Shown here: positions 43,552 to 55,812 of the stretch, one piece after another
How positions within the stretch are numbered: the first letter of the stretch is position 1
How the letters are laid out: every line of letters starts with the position of its first letter
Assembly: GCA_002102555.1 (NCBI GenBank)
Contig: MCFL01000008.1
Location: 124,001-188,000, forward strand
Length of the DNA stretch: 64,000 nucleotides
DNA from: Catenaria anguillulae PL171
Taxonomy: Eukaryota > Blastocladiomycota > Blastocladiomycetes > Blastocladiales > Catenariaceae
Direction: 5' to 3'
Notes under the pieces: model-generated
The model's input: the letters and a program-made list of their open reading frames with translations, nothing else
What the model was told of the DNA's origin: nothing
Database searches by the model: none
Translations under genes and position numbers: made by a program

Positions 43552-46500
43552 ATGGCGCCAACGTCGGCGCCATCGTTACCACATCTGCTCAGACTACCGG
43601 ATGCCATCTTGGTCCAAGTCGCTTCGTGCACGTTGTCTTGCTCAGACTCTGGCTCGAATCCTCAGTCAAACTGCTGGTCCTGGCCGCCATACCAACTGCT
43701 CGCATTTGCCCTGACATGCCGCCGCGCCTACCACGCGACTGCACCGCTCCGCCACCGCGTCGTCTCGGCGCCGTGCCATGTTCAGCGCACGCGCATCCCA
43801 CCGTCCTCCTTTCTAACTCGGATTCGCACCTGTTCCCGTTCTGCCGCCGCTCATTGATCTCTTCCATGTGCCGCTCTTCTCTTGGGGCCCCTACCTCGTG
43901 ACGTCTCATGGTCATTTTTACGAGCACGGACGCAAAGTCAATCTCGGAAAGCACACACGGGCGCTCGATGTATGCTTGGCGAATGGCGAGGATGTCGAGC
44001 ATGTCCCCGTCCCCGCCCTCGAGTCATTCTCACATCATGGCCCTGGCGATGAAGACGTTGACCATAACAATGACCTTTCATCGCCTGATACTGCTAAGTG
44101 TAAACCGCCACCAACTGCACCTACACCCAAATTCGTGGTTCACCCACTCGGCCTCTCACACATGGCCGTGGATACATTACTTTCGGGCATTCTTGCACAG
44201 ACCTCACATGGCAATCTTCGCCACCTCCGATTTATCGGCGTCCCACTCAACATCCGATGGATTCTCTCTTCGTTTGCCACTTGGCCGGGCCGCGCACACC
44301 TCGAGTCGCTTGAACTCGACCCTCGCATGCCCGTGCCGCAACTCGACCTGTCATCGGTCCACCTGCCCAACCTGCGCCGTTTCTTGCTCCGTTGCCGCAT
44401 GATTTGTAGGACAAGGATCGAGGGCTTGCCATACATGCCGCAGTGTGAAGAGCTGTTGGTACAGGCTCACGATATGGGGTACAAGGCGTGTGCGCAAGTG
44501 TATGTTGTTTCTTCTCTCCTGTGCATGGGCCACCTCATCTCATGCTTGTTTGTTAAATGACCTGCAGCCGGCTGCTCAACCGTCTCACCCGCCTCACACT
44601 CACCTTGTACACCAAATGCGCTCGCTTTCACACCGTTCCCTCGCTGCTCTCGTCGCTTCCGCCCACAATCACCCACCTGACGCTCTACTCTGCCAACGGC
44701 GACAACCTGCTCGATCTGACCCGCCCGCTGCCCTCGCTCCTGTCGCTCACCCTGTCGTACTATGCCGACCCGAACCCATGGATCCAAGGCCCGCACGACT
44801 CGACGCTTTGGTCGCCGGGCATTCCGCTGCTTTGCGGCACAAAGTTTCCGCTGCTCGCTAAGCTCCGGGTCGCAATGGGTGTGGTAACGCCCGGGCTCGT
44901 GTGTACATTGGCGTCGTTGCCGTCGTTGAAGGTGATCGAGTTTGGCAAAGGGGTCAGGGGCTTGGCGTTAAGTGATAGCGTGGTCATGTCGGGGACAGGG
45001 GATGGAAGGTGGCCGAGCTTGGCGTGGGTCGAGCGGATCGAGGGGGCGAGTGAGGTGGTGGATTTTTTGGTTGCACATGTACGCCCGTCTTCTTTCTAGA
45101 GAGAATCTCATAGACGGTGCCATTGATCACGCATGCAAATGGATGTGTGTAGGTGGACATGCCCAGGCTCAAATCCATCACGTACAAGGCATCGCATCCA
45201 TTTGCTCCCACCACGGCGTTTGTTGCCCTCTTCAACGCATCCTCACAAGCGTCCACCTCGTCCGCGTCACTGCCCTGTCATCGTCGACGTCGACCACCAA
45301 CCCATCCTCCTACACCCCAACCAACGCCGCTTCCGCCCTGCTTCAGGCCGCCGCGTCACTCACTGCCACCGCCGCTCGCCCACATCCCCCACCTCGCCCA
45401 CCTCGTCGGCATTTGCCTCATATCAGCAACACTCTGCGGCAGCCACACTGGCCAACGCCGCAGGCTACGGCTACTACAAACTGACGCCCGCACAGCAACG
45501 TGCATCTGCCGCATCGCTGGCTGCCCTGTGCAAAGCCCACGGTGTCGACACGTCACAAGGTGGCGGGGTCAGCCCGATCGAGTCCATTTTAACCACGCCC
45601 AACGGCGGCGTGTCTTTTGCTTATGCCAGTCGGCACCAGCTGCAGCCTGCACCGGGTGGGAAAGTGAAATCCCTCAAGAAGATCCAGCACCAGCCAGCGC
45701 ACTTGGGCGCGGCGGCACGGACGGATACGAGGCGCTCGTCACGTCCATGCTCGTGTCGCTGATTCCGGGCGCCACTGACGACGTTGCGCCGGTGGCGGTG
45801 CCGCCGCGTTGAATAAAAAGGCACGGGAAATCGCAGCGGCCGCGGCCAGCGGCGAGTTTGCAAAGAACCATGTGTGTACCGAGACGTGCAAGCAGTTTTT
45901 GGGCGCGGGTTGAACTCGAGGGATGTGGGCGTGAGCCAAATGACGGGTGCAGGAAAGACGGTTGCGAGCTTGCCGCCAGCCGCAGCAACAACAACGGGGG
46001 CGGGCGCGGGTGCCGGAGCGAGGCGCAAGTCGGGATGCCTTGGGTTTTGTTGCTCGGACGTCAATGGCGGGACAGGCGGCTCGGCATGGATTTGAAAGCC
46101 ATGGTGAATGCCTTGATTCAATCGCCGACATCGGACTCATGCCACCGGGCACGGCGGCCCCCAACTCCTCGTCGTCGTCGCCCGCCATGCTGGCCACGGC
46201 GCAAATCGTCAATGCTTTCACGGCCGAATTTTTACGCGAATACTCGCTGCCCGCCGACGCTACATGTGTCCCCGGTGCAGCGGCAACCAAGGCCAAGGCC
46301 ACACCACGCGTGTTCAAGCGTCTCGACGTGCTCGACGTGAGCGACGTGCCGCACGCGCGCGTGTCCCGCGCCAGCGTCGCTGACATGCCACTTGGTGCAC
46401 ACCTGATTGCCCACCCACGCCACGTGTCTGCCCTATTCACGTCGCCCACGGCGGCCATGCCCAAGATCACGAGGATGACGCTTGTGCCCGGTTCACCTGT

Positions 46501-47560
46501 TGCACGCGTGCTTCAGATTGATCCGCGCGCGCACCTTCCGTTTCTCGAGCACTTGACACTGGGTCGGTCGCCTGTGGCGCGCGCAAAGTACGACCGCGAC
46601 GCGTGCCGCGGGATCGGGTGTCAAGTACGGGCCGTGCACGATTGGGACTTTTGGGACTTGCGCGAGTGGGAGCTGGCGTATGCCGCGGTGGAGGAAGGCA
46701 GTGGGCCGTTTGCCGGGGTGGTTGCACGCAAGAAGGAGCAGCCTGCCGCTGCAGCCGCGTTGAATGCGTTTGCTGATCATGCCGCGCCACTGGATCCAAC
46801 GGTCACACGAATTCGGTTGGAGCCTGGCCTCAAGGCCATTGAGTGGATCACGGGGTTGCCTACGTTGAAAAAGCTGAGTGTTTTGCAGCCACTCGAGGTG
46901 CTTGTGGGCCGTGGCGTTGCAGTCAAGTTGACGGTTGCCAATAGAGAGAGCAGTGGCGTGTGGGCCGCACTTGCAAAGTACGTTGTGTTTGTGAAACCGC
47001 GATCAACCGCCAGCGGGGTGGCCGCCATTCACGTGGTGCCTGGTGCAAAAGTCAAGGCTGGGTTTGCGGCACAGGGTCAGGGCGCGTTCAAGAGCATGTG
47101 GATGCGTGAACCGGGGTTTCAGCATCTTGTCGATAAACTTGCCCATGGGGTTGTTGAGGAAAATGCTCGTGAGGGCGGCGGGGCGTCGGCAAGGGGACCA
47201 AAGGGCGCCAGGGTCGTGCCCGCGGCTTCGCACGGGGCGAGTGCCATGGTGGTTGGGCCGGCAGGCGTGAGGTTGATGGATTACCCACGGCGCCAGTTGT
47301 GGTTGACAAGGGCGGATGCTCACGCGCGCAGCAATGGTCTTCGTGTGGCAGCCGCAATGACGATGATGCCGTTGGTCCGCGCCGACAGTGGTGTGGATCA
47401 CGGGTCACCGCCAGCGTTGAGTGGGCAAGTGTTGGTCAGGGGTAGTAAGGCGGTTGGGAATGACCAGCCTGGAGCAGGTGTGGTGAGGCCCGGATCGAGA
47501 ATGGGCACATTCAGGCGGCCATTTGATTCTGATTCACTCGGTTTGCGCTGGCAGCGCGTC
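43552..47560 (+). CDS. F-box-like / leucine-rich repeat protein (several frame breaks; 3' end uncertain)
   Basis: The N-terminus LLRLPDAILVQVASC followed by YQLLAFALTCRRAYHATAPL is F-box-like, suggesting a substrate adaptor of an SCF ubiquitin ligase. Downstream are irregular leucine-rich repeats such as HGNLRHLRFIGVPLNIRW, AHLESLELD, LTRLTLTLY, ITHLTLYS and LPSLLSLTL. Two introns are clear: 44500-44567 (GTATGT...GCAG, joining AQV to RLLNRL) and 45079-45152 (GTACGC...GTAG, joining VAH to VDMPRLK). A low-complexity middle (45280-46140) changes frame several times, always in the one-missing-base direction where I could judge. The long frame from about 46090 carries further LRR-like text (PFLEHLTLG, LKKLSVLQPLEV). 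It stays open to 47878, but the last 300 bases look like pyrimidine-rich 3' UTR, so I end near 47560 as an estimate. Possibly two genes. Confidence 0.5.
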
Positions 47561-48097
47561 GTGCTCCGAGTCACTTCGCGCGTGTGCCCACATCACCTCC
47601 AAGAAACCATTCCCCATTCTTTTGGCACATGCAGCAGTTCCTCCTTCTTCCATATTTTCGACTTATACCTTTATTTTTTTTTCTTGTCATCTGTTTTACC
47701 CGCCTCTCTGATTCTCCTTTCTCTTCTGTTATTTGCCAGCTTGCACAGGTCTTCTTCTCGTTCTCCGAGTCGATTTCTGCCGTCATTTGCATCTTCTCAG
47801 TCACCTCGCAACCGTTCCGCTCGTCTTCTTCGAAATGGGTTCCCATGTGCCCTTTGCCCCTCGTTCCACACTGGTTGATATTGTGCTTACTTTGTGCCTT
47901 GCAAGTGATGAGGATATGCATCCATTGACTGTGAAGTTGCCAATGATGCACGGTCCATATGGTCCATACGGTCCATGAGATGGGCTGTGGACTGTCCAAG
48001 TCTCTTGACACACACTCTCTCCATCGCTAACCTCAAGCGATGAATTATGTAATGGAAATGTAAATCTTTACCATAGGTATTAATATCAATAAATAAG

Positions 48098-49453
48098 ATG
48101 CACACGCTCTCCGAGACTCTGTCGCTGTCGCTGTCGACGCAAACCCGCCGCCTCAAGCAGCACACCAACCAGCCCTACCACCTGCTCCGGTCCATTGCCC
48201 TGGACGCCGACTTTGTCCACAGCGTCGCCTCGACCCTGCAGCTGCCGCTCGTCCTCAACCTGCGGTGCGGCCGCTGGTACGCCGACCCACAGCGCACGCC
48301 CGTCGCCGACCATGCCTACTTCAAGTCGACCGACGGCCACTATGGTCAGTGGCAAGTGCCCACACGCCGCCTCAACCTGCACCTGCTGCCACTGGTTCGC
48401 AACCACGGCGGGTCATCTTGGTCGACTCGACAAGAAGGGGCAAGCGGTTCCCCGACGCATTGGCCAAAACGGTCCCGCTGTGGTGTGCCGCCGTCAATGC
48501 CCTAGTGTTTCCCGACCATCCCATTCATGTCAGTACTCTCCCGTCACTCGTCTCGGCCTCGGAATCGGCCGCCATGACCATCATTTGGAACACTTGATCC
48601 TTCCTCGATTGCGTGCGGCTCGCCTGCACCTCCCACAACTCGCCAAACCATTACGGCCTATCTGGCTCGGGCCCCACTCGCCCGCCATCCAGCCCGTCGA
48701 CACCAACGACCTCGACTATGCGCCCGTATACTGCCTATGTGCGTCGCGGGTCGTCGACGACGCCGGCGGATACCGTGAGCATGGGTTTGTGTATGTGCAG
48801 GGTGCGGCGGACGACGAGGAGCATTGGAGTTGTGGGATGACGCCCGAGGTGTTTTGGGCAAACAAGCACCTTGTGCTCGAGTCGGCCGAGCAGTGCGATG
48901 CGTTTCTGGGCAAGCTACGTGCCGCCAAAGGAGCAGAGGTGCCCTCCCTCGACATGTGTCTATGAGCCAGGCAAATGCACTCGTGACATGGGTTCCGGGC
49001 ACGCCCTTGTACATTGCGGCATCGGCCGACGCCGCTCATCCAGAGACCAATCCCTGGGCCACATTCACGCACATTGTCAACTGTACCGCTACCCACCCTG
49101 CCCCACTCGATACGTACCTGTCGAGCATCCAGCCCGAAACAGACCGCCACTTGCGATATCTGTGCCTGGGCATTCCCGACGGCAAACGTGGCCAGCTCGC
49201 TTTGGGCCAAGCGCTGCCCGTGGCCGAAGCCTGGATGCGCGCTAACGTCCATGATGGGTGCAAGGTGCTTGTGCATTGCAATCACACACGGGACAGGAGC
49301 GTGGCGGTGGTGGTGATGCTGCTGATTCGCATGTACATGCACGTTGTGCGTGTAGGCGAGGAGATCAAGGCGCAAGAGGATCCGGTGGATAAGGAGGAGA
49401 TTCGGAGGGTGTTGGTATGGCTGGCCAATCATTATCCTCGGGTACATAAGTAA
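48098..49453 (+). CDS. RIT1: Initiator tRNA 2'-O-ribosylphosphate transferase RIT1 (frame breaks)
   Basis: RIT1 modifies A64 of initiator tRNA(Met) in fungi and plants, keeping it out of elongation. Family blocks appear in order: NLRCGRWY, YFKSTDGHYGQWQVPTRRLN, LHLLPLVRNHGG, VILVDSTRRGKRFPDALA, KTVPLWCAAVNALVFPDHP. The C-terminal phosphatase-like domain follows with TPLYIAASAD, HIVNCTAT, GIPDGKRGQLALGQALP and VLVHCNHTRDRSVAVVVMLL. Start at ATG 48098 places LLRSIALDADFV as expected. Three frame changes, each equal to one missing base, lie near 48407-48425, 48520-48600 and 48945-48975; a short intron near the second cannot be excluded. Corrected length is about 450 residues. Confidence 0.88.
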
Positions 49454-49723
49454 ATACGCACTTGACGCCTCTCAACGTTGTTGTGAGCTCACCCGTCTTT
49501 GGCACATGTATGTAGGCCATGCCGTCTCGGGCGTCACTCAAGCAACTCAACCGGTATCTCATTCCTGCGCCAACATCATGATCCATCATGAGTGCAGTTC
49601 GTCAAGAGAGTGAAAACGGCTTTTTATTCGCTTTCGTGATAGGGGGTATCTTGAAATGCACACCACACACACAATAAACACTCTTGCTCCGCCCATGCTA
49701 CACCTTTTCCCCTCCTAACTGTG

Positions 49724-50073
49724 TCATCTTCTTCTTGTCTTGTTGTTGTTCCTCCATGCCACCGCCGCCGACCGTCTCCACTGCCTTACCAAGAACTGGC
49801 ATGCAAAGTATACGGCCAGAAACACGCCAATGATGGCGAGCACAAGGCCCAGGATGGTCAAGTTGAATGCCCAGTTGGGTAGCTTGTTGATGGCGGTGAT
49901 GTCAATGCCAAGCAAGTAGACTGGCATGGGGAAGCGGCGGTTGTTGTGGCTGTGCGCCGGGACGATGGCCCGGACGACAATTGTGGAAAGGGCAAGGCGG
50001 ATGCTTGCGTCGACAGGTGGGCAAAGGTGATGGCGGTGACTGCCAGGGCGGTACGGGTACGGGTGGGTAACAT
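49724..50073 (-). CDS. Small secreted or single-pass membrane protein (one frame break)
   Basis: From ATG 50073 the frame gives a secretory leader (LAVTAITFAHLSTQASA) and an S/T-rich stretch. After one missing base near 49925-49945 it continues as MPVYLLGIDITAINKLPNW, a strong membrane helix (LTILGLVLAIIGVFLAVYF) and a basic tail to TGA at 49724. About 116 residues, type I topology by appearance. A TATA box on the same strand 128 bases upstream (50201-50207) supports the start. No family recognised. Confidence 0.55.
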
Positions 50074-50200
50074 GATGTGGGTACTAAGGATGGTCGGTGG
50101 GAATCGCTTGCTTGTCGGTTTACGCAGGCAGAGGTTGAAAGTGGATGTGGATCGTGCGTGTCCCTCATGCGAGACATGGCCGGCCAGGGACATTGGCGCA

Positions 50201-50207
50201 TTTTATA
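50201..50207 (-). promoter_or_regulatory. TATA box of the small membrane-protein gene
   Basis: TATAAAA on the minus strand, 128 bases before the ATG at 50073, in the context GGTATAAAATGCGCC. Confidence 0.5.
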
Positions 50208-50355
50208 CCTGACTCTGAGCTGAAGTTGGGCGTTCGAGACAATGTGTCATCCAAAACCGAGTTGGCATCTGCTTGGCTGACGCATGTATGCGTTTCAAGC
50301 AACCCGTCAGCAAGGGTTTCGTTTTTTGACTCACCTCCAGCCCTTGACGTCTGCA

Positions 50356-51129
50356 TTATCGCGTGCGTTTGCCAAGTGATGCCAAGGGTAAAGCCGAGTG
50401 CCGAGCCAAGTCGGCAATATCTCGAACCACGAAACCGAGGCATGGGATACGATGGCCAAGAATTGCTGCTCGTGAGGGCAAAGTGGAATCTCGATCAAAG
50501 ATGGAAGATTTACGAGAGATGGTAGCCAATTCCGGATTCCCATACTTGGCACGGTTTTCAAGCCATTGAAGATGCGCTCTATACTTTGAATGGACCCAGT
50601 TGGCAAGCGCATCGCGAATCAAGCGTGGCGTGTTGCCGAATTGCCTCCATGGCATCCGTTATTGTGCATCCTTCGTCATTGGCATGGGCCAGCACGGGCA
50701 AACCCACACCTCGACATTCAATAAGGCGGCCATTGCCCGTTCCGTGTTCCATCGATTTCCAAGAGCGCAAGCTACCCAGTCCCAGCCAAGCCAGCAATGG
50801 CCAAGCAACAGGCCAAGGGCGAACGGATGTTCTAGGTCCGTAACATTGGGGTGACAAGGACAACGGAATCCAAGACGACAATCGGAACAACGAGAAAATG
50901 TATCCAGTGGCCAGACTGGCAATGCCAAGATGTGAAATGCCAAATACTCTCGACTGTGCAACAATACCAACCCATGTGGATGAAGGGTGAGAAACACAAG
51001 TGCTACGGCAATGTGCAATGCGAGGAAATTGACAAGCAGGTCGGTACTAGAACCCAGAACTCGAATACACAGCCCTAGAAATGGCACAAAGGGACTCGCG
51101 TGAGCCAACAGCAAACCATGCCCCGTCAT
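50356..51129 (-). CDS. Possible membrane-protein gene, structure unresolved
   Basis: Minus-strand frames contain separate plausible segments: a hydrophobic one (DLLVNFLALHIAVALVFL), another (HFLVVPIVVLDSVVLV) in a different frame, and a soluble-looking end (LANWVHSKYRAHLQWLENRA) that stops at 50356. Together they suggest a multi-pass protein interrupted by introns or single-base errors. I could not find a splice pattern joining them, and no family is recognised. Chance open frames are possible. Confidence 0.3.
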
Positions 51130-51135
51130 TTGAAG

Positions 51136-53402
51136 TTATAAGACGTACTCGAGCTGCACCCGCCTTACGCCAGGAACAACCTTGGCATACGTAAACCTGC
51201 CCGCCTCATCACCTCCCACGCCCGCGCCCGCCGCACGCATACCGCTATGACTAAACGATCCGGGATTGACCACCGTGACGCCCGCGTACTCTTCGACATA
51301 TGCGTCCGTGTCGGCCGCGTCGGCAGCCACAACAATGTGCGGCAACGGGTACAGGCGGTTGACGTGGTCATAGTCCCACATGACGGCTGGACGTCCAGAG
51401 GGAGTGGGAGCAGGTGTGCTTGGTCGATGATGGTGCGTGTGAACTGTTTTGTGCGAGGCAAATTGAGTGAGCGTGACAAGCACCACAAGTGCAGAGCAAA
51501 AGGAGCAAAGTGGATACGCACATGGTAGGAATGCGGCGTGGTTTCGACTTGACTGCCCGCCAACCCTTGACTCACAACCTTTCCTCCTCGACTTGATCTT
51601 TTTCTTGCCCCACACGCCTCGGCCGCGCCTTGTCCTTGCCCTTCTCCAAGGCCGCCGCCGCCGCCCGTTCCCTCGCTCCACGCATCTTTTCCACCTTGAC
51701 CACATCGCCCCTGCGCATCCTGCCCACATACTCTCCCCTGCCCAGGACCATTTCCAGCGTGCAATATTTCACGCGACATGGGCTCGTGGCAAGCTCCACA
51801 CGTGCCAACTTGCTCATAATTTTGCCCACGAGCGTCACAGGTAATGGCGCGCGCGGGTGCAAATGTGCGTTCCAAGGGTCGGTAGGCCCGGGCACAAACA
51901 CAAATGTGGAGCATGTGGTTAGGGTCGTGAATTCGGCGACCATGGTTGCCAATGCCGTCCACAGGTCGCGGTACGCTGGGTAGGTGCGGGCGTAGGCGGT
52001 GTGGATGAAAAGTTGCCCAGGAGCATGATGGCCAAGGGTGGGGTGGCAAGCGAGTTGAGTGTTGAAAACAAGAGGTACAGGGCGTCCATGGTCTACATAA
52101 GGTGCGGAGCACATGTGAGTGGCAAACCCCCAAACCCCCGTGTCCAACCAAGCATCAACATCCAGGGAAGGGGCGTACGGGCTTGTGGTCCAAGTGCACA
52201 TCCGAGAGCACATAAATGGCATTGTGCGCAAACTGGTGCTCAATGGCCTGCAACTGCGCCGTGTCGTACACGTCGACGGGTGCGCCCAAGAAATCGAGCT
52301 GGCCAAACGCTTCAAAGGTGGCGAGGCGGGTTTCGGCGGGCGGCATGGAGATGGCGTGCACGAAAAAAACCTTGTCGGTCGTGTATGTGCCTTGCACAAT
52401 GACAAAGCAGGTTTCGGTAAAAAAGCCGATGCCCGTCGACTATGTAAACGCATCCATGAGTGATCAACCACGGCGGCAACAACAACAACAACAACAACAA
52501 CAACAAGAAAAAGCGCACCGTCTGGGACAAATCCAACTCGACGCTGGCCGACCCGTCCTCCAAAAACACTTTGCCGCCATGATCCAGCCTTGACAACATG
52601 CCAAACAAATAAAACGCCCTTCCCTCGTTGCCCCTGAGCGCCGAAATGGGTGTCAATGACAATAACCTGGAACTCGCGGCCGCGCCAGCTTGCGTGCCGC
52701 CAACCCCTCCGAGTGCCAAGGACGAAAACGTGGCTGGCCGAAAGTTTGGGTTGCGCAAGATGCGCTGGCGGATAAGCTCAAACCGATCACGCAATACTAA
52801 AGGTTTGGCTTGAGCGTGTGGGGTTATGGCCGAGGGCGTGGCCGAGGGTTTTTCGATGCGCAGAAATGCCTTGGAGTCTGGGGAGTAACGCCAGCGGGGC
52901 AGATGGAAGGCAGAGAGGATGTGCAGAAGCGAGGGCAGATCAATGTCATCTTGGGCGTCCGATGACGTTGGAGCGGGTTGCTGCTGCGGCTGGGCCGGCT
53001 CGTTGTGTGGTGTGGGCGTGCCAAAGGACGAGTAGGCAGATTGGTTTGCATTGTTTTTCAAGCGCTGCAGGACATTGTCGAGTTTGGCGGCTGACAAGAG
53101 GGCATGACCCGTGTGACCACCAACAGCGACAGCATCGGCCGTGGTGGTGGAGGTGGCGGGGAAGTAGCGGCGTCTCGACGACAGGCGGCGGCAATGGTGT
53201 GGAGAGTCTGGTCGAGCTCGTCTTGACCCTGGTGGTCTGCTGGGTCGATTGGCAAGAGGCCGTACTGGTGGAGGGTGTGGAGGAGCAGATCAACAGCGTC
53301 GACGTGGAGGGTGAGGCCGTACTGCTTGGCAAAGATGCGGTGGATGAGGCGGCGCGACTGCTGGACTTGGTGGCCGTTCTGCTGGTGGTGGTGCAGTGTC
53401 AT
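51136..53402 (-). CDS. DPB2: DNA polymerase epsilon subunit B (POLE2/Dpb2), frame breaks
   Basis: This subunit supports the leading-strand polymerase and CMG helicase assembly. In order: Dpb2 N-terminal domain (RRLIHRIFAKQYGLTLHVDA), LDNVLQRLKNNANQSAYSSF, an OB-type region (FYLFGMLSRLDHGGKVFLED), then GFFTETCFVIVQGTYTTDKV, the inactive calcineurin-like fold with YVLSDVHLDHK, IMLLGNFSS, FVFVPGPTDPW, CRVKYCTLEMVLGRGEYV, and the end LYPLPHIVVAADAAD, VVNPGSFSHSG. Introns with good junctions: GTGCGC...CATAG (about 52443-52520, containing a GTT run), GTACGC...GTAG before TMDALYLL (about 52098-52178), and GTGCGT...ACAG before FTRTIIDQ (about 51450). One-missing-base corrections are needed near 53100-53125, 52000-52016, 51585 and 51380-51392. 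No essential block is absent. Confidence 0.87.
52477..52506. repeat. (CAA)10 microsatellite
   Basis: About ten consecutive CAA units (GTT on the coding strand) inside the first intron of the POLE2 gene, where they act as its pyrimidine-rich interior. Read as coding, they produce a false poly-Leu stretch. Confidence 0.85.
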
Positions 53403-53860
53403 GTTGATGTTTGATTCATTCCGGGATAATGCATGAGAGACAATCAGTGTATGTATGAATACTAATAACCACATGAAAGAAATGAAAACAGTGCGGACGC
53501 GGGCAAGTGAGACGACAAGTGCCATCGGCGGCCTGTTGGCTGCATTTGCCGATCCGATCTTCCCAAGTACATACATATGTACATTTCACACTTTCAATTG
53601 TTTTTATCTGACAATACCGACTCCCCAACTGATACTGCCTGATCGCACCACACTCGGTGCAATATCGTTTCCACGTGACCTTGGTTGACTTGCAGTGATC
53701 TTTTGTTTGATTTCTGCTCTCTCCTCGCCTTCACTCACTCACCATCGGGCACCCCGTTCAGTTCACATTCACACGCCACCATCATATCATTGTCCATCCA
53801 TCTCTTCTTGGATCATTCTATTTCAAATTTCCCTATCCGTATCAGCAATTCTAAGCAACC
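53403..53860. other. Divergent intergenic region between POLE2 and AMPK beta
   Basis: About 460 bases between divergent genes. CT-rich, with no TATA box or gene that I can support. Confidence 0.4.
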
Positions 53861-55812
53861 ATGGGCAACTCGCCCTCGCAGCATCAACACCAACACCAAC
53901 ATCACAACGTAAACTACAACACGAACCAAACCACCGCCCAATCCCAACCACACGCCAACAACGCCAACGCCAACGCCTACTCGACCCGCCAGCACCTCGC
54001 CTTCCAGAACCAGTTCCGCGCCTCGCCACTGTCGCCCAGCGCCGGCATCGGCATCGGCTCCGGCTCCGGCTCCGGCTCCGGCTCTGGCTCTGGCGGTGCT
54101 GCTCCCTCGCCCGGCTCGGGTGTTGGCTCCGAAGCACAAGACTACTTTTCGCACCAGCCCTCGTCGCACAACCCTTCTTCTCCGTTCGCTGCCCAAACGG
54201 CCACGGCCACGTTCCTCAGCCCCAGCGCCTGTCACCCGCGCGCTTGAACGCCAACTCCAAATCACAGCCCATTGCCATCAACCCACGCCCCTCCAACCCT
54301 AACACTTCTGCCATGACGGCCAGCCCGGGCAACCATGCCACCAACGCCAACAGCCCCACGCTTGACCATGGCCACGGCCGTGGCCTTGCCCGCGCATCGC
54401 TTGAACAACCCTTTGTCGGCTCCCCGCTCTCGTACGCATCATCTATTGCCACACAGCACCCTGGCATGACGGCAGACGATACCGCGTTGGCAAAACTGCC
54501 CGAAAACACGCAGCAGTTGCCCGTGGCAGACGATCCAACAGGCGCTGCACCCGATTCGGCGCCTCCATCCGCACAATCGCCTCCCCTATCGCCCACGTCG
54601 GCCGGTAATGCTCCCTCGGCACTCACCGCCGCTTTGCGCGCGTCTGCTGCAGTCCCGCCTTCACCCACAAAGGCGTCGTCGTCCGCACTTGATTCGACTG
54701 TGGCCGCCGGTCATCCGCGGCCGCCCCAACTCTGCCTCCACCGTCTCCGGCACGTGCTCCCGTTGCCGTCCCAGCTGCCATGCTTGTCCCAACAACCATT
54801 TCGTATACCCACCCGTCCACCTCTTCCGCGTCGTCGGCAAGCGCATCATCCAATGAACCAGCACCTTCGACCGTGTTCATCACGGGTACTTTCAACGCTT
54901 GGCGATCCAAGATCCTCTTCGTCTCCAACCACCATCCAATGTCTCTTCACCGTCGTCGTCGTCGTCGCCTTCGACCACATTTGCCGTCACACTTGCGCTC
55001 GCGCCGGGCATTTACCGTTTCAAGTTCATTGTGGACGACGAATGGCGGTGTGCGCCGAAATTGCCCACCGCGCAAGACGAAGATGGCAACCTAGTGAATT
55101 TTGTCGAAGTGGGTGCTACCGTTCCCTCACCCTCTCGGCAGACACGGTCCCCACTCGGTCACGCGCAGCCACTGCTCCGTCCCCGCCTGCCCCCTTGAGG
55201 CGTCTGCGTCTGCTGCTGCCGTGGCGGCACACTCGCCCGCACGTGCCGTGCCAGCCGGTGGCTCCCATCCGGCATCGGCCACTTCATCCGGCCCCGCCGC
55301 CGTCCCTGAACACGTGCGCTCGCAACCCGTACCTGCATTCTCATCGAGCGTGCCCACACCTTCCTCGTCGTCGGCGCGCGCCACGCCCATCCCAACCTCT
55401 GCCGCCGCTGCCATCTCAAGCTTGGCCGCGTCATCGGCAGGTCTCTCGGAATCCCCTCCCGACTCGTACTCGTCACATGTCCCGACTTCCCAGTCACTCA
55501 TCAACCTGGCCGCCGCTGCCCTTCAACCCGCTTCCGCCGCGGCCCAGCTCCTCCATCCACTGGCACATTTTCAGTGACCCAAGGTCCCGACGGCACACCT
55601 GTGCTTGAACCGCCTGCGCTGCCTGCGCACTTGACCAAGGTGGTGCTGAATCAGGTGAAGCCGAGGACCAGAGCTTGCCTGTGCCGCCACACGTCAGCTT
55701 GAATCATTTGTATGCGTGTTCGATCAAGGATGGGGTCATGGCGGTTGCAGTCACGGGCAGGTATCGCAAAAAATGTGTCACGACGGTTGTGTATCGGCCC
55801 GTGAACATTTGA
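53861..55812 (+). CDS. AMPK/SNF1 beta subunit with glycogen-binding domain (many frame breaks)
   Basis: The start MGNSPSQHQHQHQH places Gly2/Ser in an N-myristoylation context, as in AMPK beta subunits. A long His/Asn/Ser/Gly-rich, disordered region follows. The CBM48 glycogen-binding domain is split across frames: TVFITGTFNAWRSKI, then TFAVTLALAPGIYRF and KFIVDDEWRCAPKLP, DEDGNLVNFVEVG. The C-terminal complex-association domain reads PPALPAHLTKVVLNQVK, then PVPPHVSLNHLYACSIKDGV, RYRKKCVTTVVYRPVNI and TGA at 55810. It scaffolds the kinase alpha and gamma subunits in energy sensing. Successive frames step one base backwards about seven times, i.e. about seven missing bases in 1.95 kb, the densest in the window. 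The order of family blocks is complete, so the gene itself is probably sound. Confidence 0.82.
54055..54096 (+). repeat. GGCTCC/GGCTCT hexanucleotide repeat
   Basis: About seven units encoding a Gly-Ser run in the N-terminal region of the AMPK beta subunit. Confidence 0.75.

Noticed and set aside
50563-51078. Plus-strand frames opposite the unresolved membrane-protein region
   Set aside because: They are the complements of the more hydrophobic, more coding-like minus-strand segments and show no family signal.
52443-52530. Poly-leucine stretch in the POLE2 frame
   Set aside because: It is the translation of the GTT repeat inside an intron; splicing GTGCGC...CATAG restores the conserved STGIGFFTETCF sequence.
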